This document shows, piece by piece, positions 22,858 through 26,221 of a stretch of DNA of 26,221 nt. How positions within the stretch are numbered: position 1 is the first letter of the stretch; the number at the start of each line of letters is the position of its first letter. The notes below the pieces were generated by a model that made no database searches, was not told the DNA's origin, and saw nothing but the letters and a program-made list of their open reading frames with translations. Both the position numbers and the translations under genes were made by a program. Source of the stretch: Scatosoma sp964504025 (GTDB taxonomy: Bacteria; Bacillota; Clostridia; Christensenellales; Borkfalkiaceae); the NCBI GenBank assembly GCA_964504025.1, contig CAZDCO010000019.1:1-26221 (forward strand), written 5' to 3'.

Positions 22858-25245
22858 GTGGAAAGACTTTCATACGAAAAAATGACGGAATTGCTCGAAC
22901 CGAAGAAGAGCGGCGATAAGGCGTGGTTCTTGTCCTTGTTGGACGACGACGCGCAACGCGTTTACGAGGAAGAGCATCTCGCGGCGGTATTGCAAATGTT
23001 GCGTATCGCTCGTATTCGTACGCATAAACAAGCGATACGTTCGGCGCTGGAAGAAATTGCGCGCTTGGAAAAGGATAAGGAAAACCAAGCGGAGAATTAT
23101 CGAAGGATTAAGTCGATTTTGGCGGAGATAGAAGAGCGGAAGAAGAAGATCGAATCGTTCCGTCCCTTTTTCGACGAACCGTACTTCGCCCGTATGGACC
23201 TCGTGGATAACGGCGAGGGATACAACGGCTATTATATCGGCAAGAAAGGGGACGTTAAGTTGGAAATCGTAGACTGGCGCGCACCGCTCGCCCGTCGCTA
23301 TTACCAAAAGAGTTGTTCGGCGTTTAAGATTAACGAATACGAATATAAAACGGTCTTGCGTAGGGCGATTCGCACCAAGAGCGGCGACTTGCTCGATTTT
23401 AAGAACGAGTATTTGTCCTTGAAAGGTTACCTGTCGGCGGAAGAAATCGCCGATCGCGACGAAGAAAACGTACTCGATCCCTTCCTGCGTGAAATTATCC
23501 GTACCCGTAAAGAAGAAACGGCGATCAGGGATATTATACAGACGATACAGGAAAAACAATACGATATCATCACCCGTCCCGAACGGGATAATTTCGTCTT
23601 GCAGGGGTGCGCTGGTAGCGGTAAAACGATGGTTATGTTGCACCGCCTCAGCTATTTGATGTATAATAACGAAAATATAAAACCGCGAGACGTACTCGTC
23701 ATCACGCCGAGCAATTCGTTTAACGCTTTTATCGACGAGCTTGCGGAGATATTAGAGCTGGAACGCGTCAAGACGGTTACGGCGTACGAATATTTCCTGC
23801 AAGTGTTGAAGAACGAAAAGATCGATATCGAAGATAGAATCGATCCCTCGCAACAAGAACCGATCGAATACTTACAATATATATATTCCCCGAAATTCGT
23901 TGCGGACGTGCGCAAGAAAACGCATAAGATTTACGACGATCTATACGGTTTACTGACGGGGGAAGAATGTGCCGATTTCATTCGTGATATTCTCTCTTCC
24001 TGCCGTAAACAGTTGCGCGTGTACGAAGAGGTGAAAAACGCTTCCATGCGCGTGCGTCGCGCCGTACTCGGCGAAATTAAGGAGAAGAAAGAGGGCGGTT
24101 TATACTATACCCGACCGTTCCGTGACTGGATGAACTGCGTTTTGGACGTGGAGGACTTTTTGGGCGGCACGCTGCGTAGCGAAAACGCGAAATCACCCGA
24201 TTATTTCTATCGCCAAATGAGTAGTTTTTATAAGAGTGCGGCGTTCGTGTCCCGTTACGGAGAGCGGATCGCGGAAGAGAGCGTCGCCGCGTTGGACGAT
24301 TTAATCGTCGGGTTGGAAAAGGAAATATCCGATTTGGCGCGATTCAAGCAAAAGATCGGCGGCGTGGATGTATATACGTACGCCGACCGTATCGAACGGC
24401 GTAAAGAGATCGTAGAAGAGGCGCGCACCCTTTCGGAAAAGATTGCGCGTATGGCGGACGGCACGGTAGCGTTTGGCGAATTTTATCGGTATTTACGCGG
24501 CGAAAAAGCGTTTTGCGCCATCGGTTCGGGACAGGGCTTTATCGATATCGCGCGCTATTTCTATAAGGAAACGGTGAAGAAATATAAACAAAAATTCGGC
24601 GTAAACTTTCCGAAGTTATGCCGTTCGGACGCCTACGCGCTTTGTACCGTTTGCGCGGCAATTACGCAAAAACTTTCGCCTGCGTACGCGTACGTATTCG
24701 TGGACGAGGCGCAGGATATTTCCTCTTGCGAATACGACTTGTTGCGTAGGATCAATAAAAAAGCCGCATTTAACGTGTTCGGAGATATTGCGCAAAACGT
24801 TACGCCGTGGCGCGGCGTGCGTTCGTGGGCGGAAACTTTCCCGTTATTCCAAGTGTATACGCTCGATCAAAACTATCGCAATACGAATCAGGTAGTGGAA
24901 TACGTCGCGGACGAATTGCACGTGGATATGCAACCGATCGGCTTCGACGGTCCTGCCGTGCGTACGATCGAACCGCGCGAAATACACTCGTTTTTCAAAA
25001 ATAAAAAGGGCTTGAAAACGATCATTTGTAGCGAGGAAAACAAGCCGCTGCTTATGAAGAAAGCATATAACGATCTCACGCAAAAAGGAAAAGTGTCGCG
25101 TAGCAAAATCAACGTGATGACCGTCTACGAAAGTAAGGGGTTAGAATTTACTTCCGTCGTCGTCGCGCCGCAGGGTATGTCCGATAGCGAATTGTATATA
25201 GCCTATACGCGCGCGTTGAAAGAACTTGCCGTGTTAAAACGATAA
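22858..25245 (+). CDS. HelD-like superfamily 1 helicase / RNA polymerase recycling motor
   Basis: A 795-residue UvrD/Rep-like ATPase of the HelD family, which in Bacillus removes stalled RNA polymerase from DNA; activity here is inferred from homology. A charged helical N-terminus (about 30-100) precedes the family block YNGYYIGKKG...VDWRAPLARRYY. Walker A GCAGSGKT is at 250-257, Walker B VDEAQD at 615-620, then FGDIAQNV, DQNYRNTNQVVEY, MTVYESKGLEF and the final motif YIAYTRALKELAVL. Length is close to B. subtilis HelD. GTG 22858 is chosen because GGAG is eight bases upstream; an open frame reaching back to 22678 runs through the argS terminator and is rejected. A HAD phosphatase follows after 11 bases. 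Confidence 0.88.
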   Translation: MERLSYEKMTELLEPKKSGDKAWFLSLLDDDAQRVYEEEHLAAVLQMLRIARIRTHKQAIRSALEEIARLEKDKENQAENYRRIKSILAEIEERKKKIESFRPFFDEPYFARMDLVDNGEGYNGYYIGKKGDVKLEIVDWRAPLARRYYQKSCSAFKINEYEYKTVLRRAIRTKSGDLLDFKNEYLSLKGYLSAEEIADRDEENVLDPFLREIIRTRKEETAIRDIIQTIQEKQYDIITRPERDNFVLQGCAGSGKTMVMLHRLSYLMYNNENIKPRDVLVITPSNSFNAFIDELAEILELERVKTVTAYEYFLQVLKNEKIDIEDRIDPSQQEPIEYLQYIYSPKFVADVRKKTHKIYDDLYGLLTGEECADFIRDILSSCRKQLRVYEEVKNASMRVRRAVLGEIKEKKEGGLYYTRPFRDWMNCVLDVEDFLGGTLRSENAKSPDYFYRQMSSFYKSAAFVSRYGERIAEESVAALDDLIVGLEKEISDLARFKQKIGGVDVYTYADRIERRKEIVEEARTLSEKIARMADGTVAFGEFYRYLRGEKAFCAIGSGQGFIDIARYFYKETVKKYKQKFGVNFPKLCRSDAYALCTVCAAITQKLSPAYAYVFVDEAQDISSCEYDLLRRINKKAAFNVFGDIAQNVTPWRGVRSWAETFPLFQVYTLDQNYRNTNQVVEYVADELHVDMQPIGFDGPAVRTIEPREIHSFFKNKKGLKTIICSEENKPLLMKKAYNDLTQKGKVSRSKINVMTVYESKGLEFTSVVVAPQGMSDSELYIAYTRALKELAVLKR

Positions 25246-25256
25246 AGGATGGACGA

Positions 25257-25952
25257 ATGAAAAATATATTTTTGGTGGATGCGGACGATACGTTGTTAGA
25301 TTTTCACGCTTCGTCGGCGTTGGCGTTGCAGTCGGCGTTTGAAAGCTTCGCTTTACCGTGGTCGGAAGAACGCTTGACGAGCTTTCGGCGTATCAACGAC
25401 GGACTTTGGCAGGCGTTGGAACGCAAAGAAATCACGCGCGACAAGCTGATAAAAACTCGTTTCTCAATCTATTTACGGGAAATCGGCGTGGACGGTATCG
25501 ACGGCGATCGGTTTAACGAGGGGTATATGCACGCGCTTGCTACTCGTCCGCTGTATATCGACGGCGCGGAGTGCTTTTTGCAAGAGTTGTGCAAGCTCGG
25601 TACGGTGTATATCGTTACGAACGGAACGGAGTGGATACAGCGTTCGCGGTTTACGCTGTGCGGTTTATGGGCGTACGCAAAAGAGGCGTTCATTTCGCAA
25701 GCGGTGGGTGCAGATAAACCGTCGCCCGTCTATACGCGGTACGTTACGGAGCATATCGACGGCTTCAATAGGGCAAACGCCGTGTGGATCGGCGACAGTT
25801 TAAGCGCGGATATTCGCGCGGCGAACGAAGCGAATATTTGCAGCGTATGGTTCAATCCGCGCGGTAAAAAGAGAGAGGGGACTATCCTTCCCACGGCGGA
25901 AGCACGATCGTATTCGGAAATATTGACGTTTTTGAAAAAATCGGACTTCTAA
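25257..25952 (+). CDS. HAD-family phosphatase, YjjG-like 5'-nucleotidase
   Basis: A 231-residue haloacid dehalogenase-type hydrolase. Motif I is LVDADDTLLDF (nucleophile Asp8, acid/base Asp10), with a small alpha-helical C1 cap at about 15-95. Motif II is IVTNGTE (Thr121), motif III is Lys154 in GADKPSP, and motif IV is WIGDSLSADI (Asp180, Asp185). The overall pattern resembles YjjG, a pyrimidine nucleoside 5'-monophosphatase thought to clear non-canonical nucleotides; the substrate is inferred. AAGGATGG upstream sets ATG 25257. It is probably co-transcribed with the helD-like gene. A 55-base part (25762-25816) recurs at the window's right end. Confidence 0.85.
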   Translation: MKNIFLVDADDTLLDFHASSALALQSAFESFALPWSEERLTSFRRINDGLWQALERKEITRDKLIKTRFSIYLREIGVDGIDGDRFNEGYMHALATRPLYIDGAECFLQELCKLGTVYIVTNGTEWIQRSRFTLCGLWAYAKEAFISQAVGADKPSPVYTRYVTEHIDGFNRANAVWIGDSLSADIRAANEANICSVWFNPRGKKREGTILPTAEARSYSEILTFLKKSDF

Positions 25953-25974
25953 GCAAAAAAAGCGGTTGAAACGT

Positions 25975-26003
25975 TTGAAAAAAAAGGAAAAAGGTGTTAT
26001 AAT
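25975..26003 (+). promoter_or_regulatory. Strong promoter of the gyrB/parE-like gene
   Basis: TTGAAA (25975-25980), 17 bases and TATAAT (25998-26003), with an extended TGT before the -10. A second TATAAT overlaps at about 26008-26013. The leader is about 60 bases. Confidence 0.8.
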
Positions 26004-26071
26004 AGGCTATAATGGTGTATTTTTAACGTGAAAAACTGAAAAAATACGACGAAAACAGCACGAGGATACAA

Positions 26072-26167
26072 ATGGCAAAGGAACAGGATAAGGAAACGAA
26101 AAGCGAAAATAAAGAGTACAACGCCGGTCATTTACAGGTGTTGGAGGGGTTAGACGCCGTTCGTATG
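26072..26167 (+). CDS. Type II topoisomerase B subunit (GyrB or ParE), 5' fragment
   Basis: Only 32 codons are present before the sequence becomes chimeric. The charged start MAKEQDKETK is followed by YNAGHLQVLEGLDAVRM, the universal N-terminal arm of GyrB and ParE that normally continues RPGMYIG. CGAGG is seven bases upstream of ATG 26072. The frame then meets TAG at 26174-26176, inside a block copied from the HAD gene. GyrB and ParE cannot be told apart from so little. The true gene presumably continues in another contig. Confidence 0.75.
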
Positions 26168-26221
26168 CTTCAATAGGGCAAACGCCGTGTGGATCGGCGA
26201 CAGTTTAAGCGCGGATATTCG
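26167..26221 (+). repeat. 55-base exact copy of 25762-25816 at the window end
   Basis: The last 55 bases are identical, in the same orientation, to 25762-25816 inside the HAD phosphatase gene. The match begins at GCTTCAATAGGG, in the middle of the gyrB/parE-like frame, and runs to the final base. The shared length equals a common assembler k-mer size. It is most simply an assembly-graph artefact rather than a biological repeat. Confidence 0.9.

Noticed and set aside
26072..26176. Short complete protein of 34 residues ending at TAG
   Set aside because: The first 32 residues are the gyrB/parE N-terminus and the stop lies in a block copied from the HAD gene, so the ORF is a junction product.

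Overview
The window looks like a chromosomal contig from a Bacillota (Firmicutes) bacterium. It is probably an uncultured gut-type member of Clostridia; that placement is inferred from protein style and gene neighbourhoods, not from any search. Supporting signs are strong AGGAGG-type ribosome sites, an endonuclease-type MutL, the order miaB-mutS-mutL-miaA followed by a YnbB-like PLP enzyme, a HelD-type RNA polymerase motor, and a C_GCAxxG_C_C-family protein. Most genes are housekeeping. I see no phage, insertion sequence, CRISPR array or recognisable defence system.

Layout. (1) 1-2328: a tRNA-Thr(CGT) cut by the left edge and its terminator, then a single-gene unit for a secreted, surface-anchored M6-like metalloprotease. 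(2) 2345-3112: purC on the minus strand, sharing a bidirectional terminator with the protease. (3) 3200-8803: a consensus promoter and a plus-strand run of a BFD-like [2Fe-2S] mini-protein, trkA, trkH (potassium uptake), a cytoplasmic GH20 glycosidase and a PPP-type phosphatase whose reading frame is damaged twice; a hairpin terminator closes the run. (4) 8865-15885: the miaB-mutS-mutL-miaA operon, joining the two steps of ms2i6A37 tRNA modification with mismatch repair. (5) 15886-17272: a spacer carrying three hyphenated palindromes, then a methionine-gamma-lyase-like ('aluminium resistance', YnbB) protein and a bidirectional terminator. (6) 17283-19252: a minus-strand cluster of a 4'-phosphopantetheinyl transferase, MTA/SAH nucleosidase and uracil-DNA glycosylase, driven by a perfect consensus promoter that would give an almost leaderless mRNA. 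(7) 19246-19756: a divergent C_GCAxxG_C_C protein. (8) 19760-20940: ychF on the minus strand. (9) 20969-22758: argS. (10) 22821-25952: a helD-like helicase and a YjjG-like HAD phosphatase. (11) 25975-26221: a strong promoter and the first 32 codons of a gyrB/parE gene, ending in a 55-base exact copy of the HAD gene that looks like an assembly error.

The genes are densely packed, mostly in short operons closed by stem-loop terminators, and many promoters fit the -35/17/-10 sigma-A pattern closely. No intergenic stretch exceeds 300 bases. The items most worth a second look are the doubly damaged phosphatase, the palindrome cluster at 15902-15960, the leaderless phosphopantetheinyl transferase promoter that overlaps its neighbour's start codon, and the chimeric right end.
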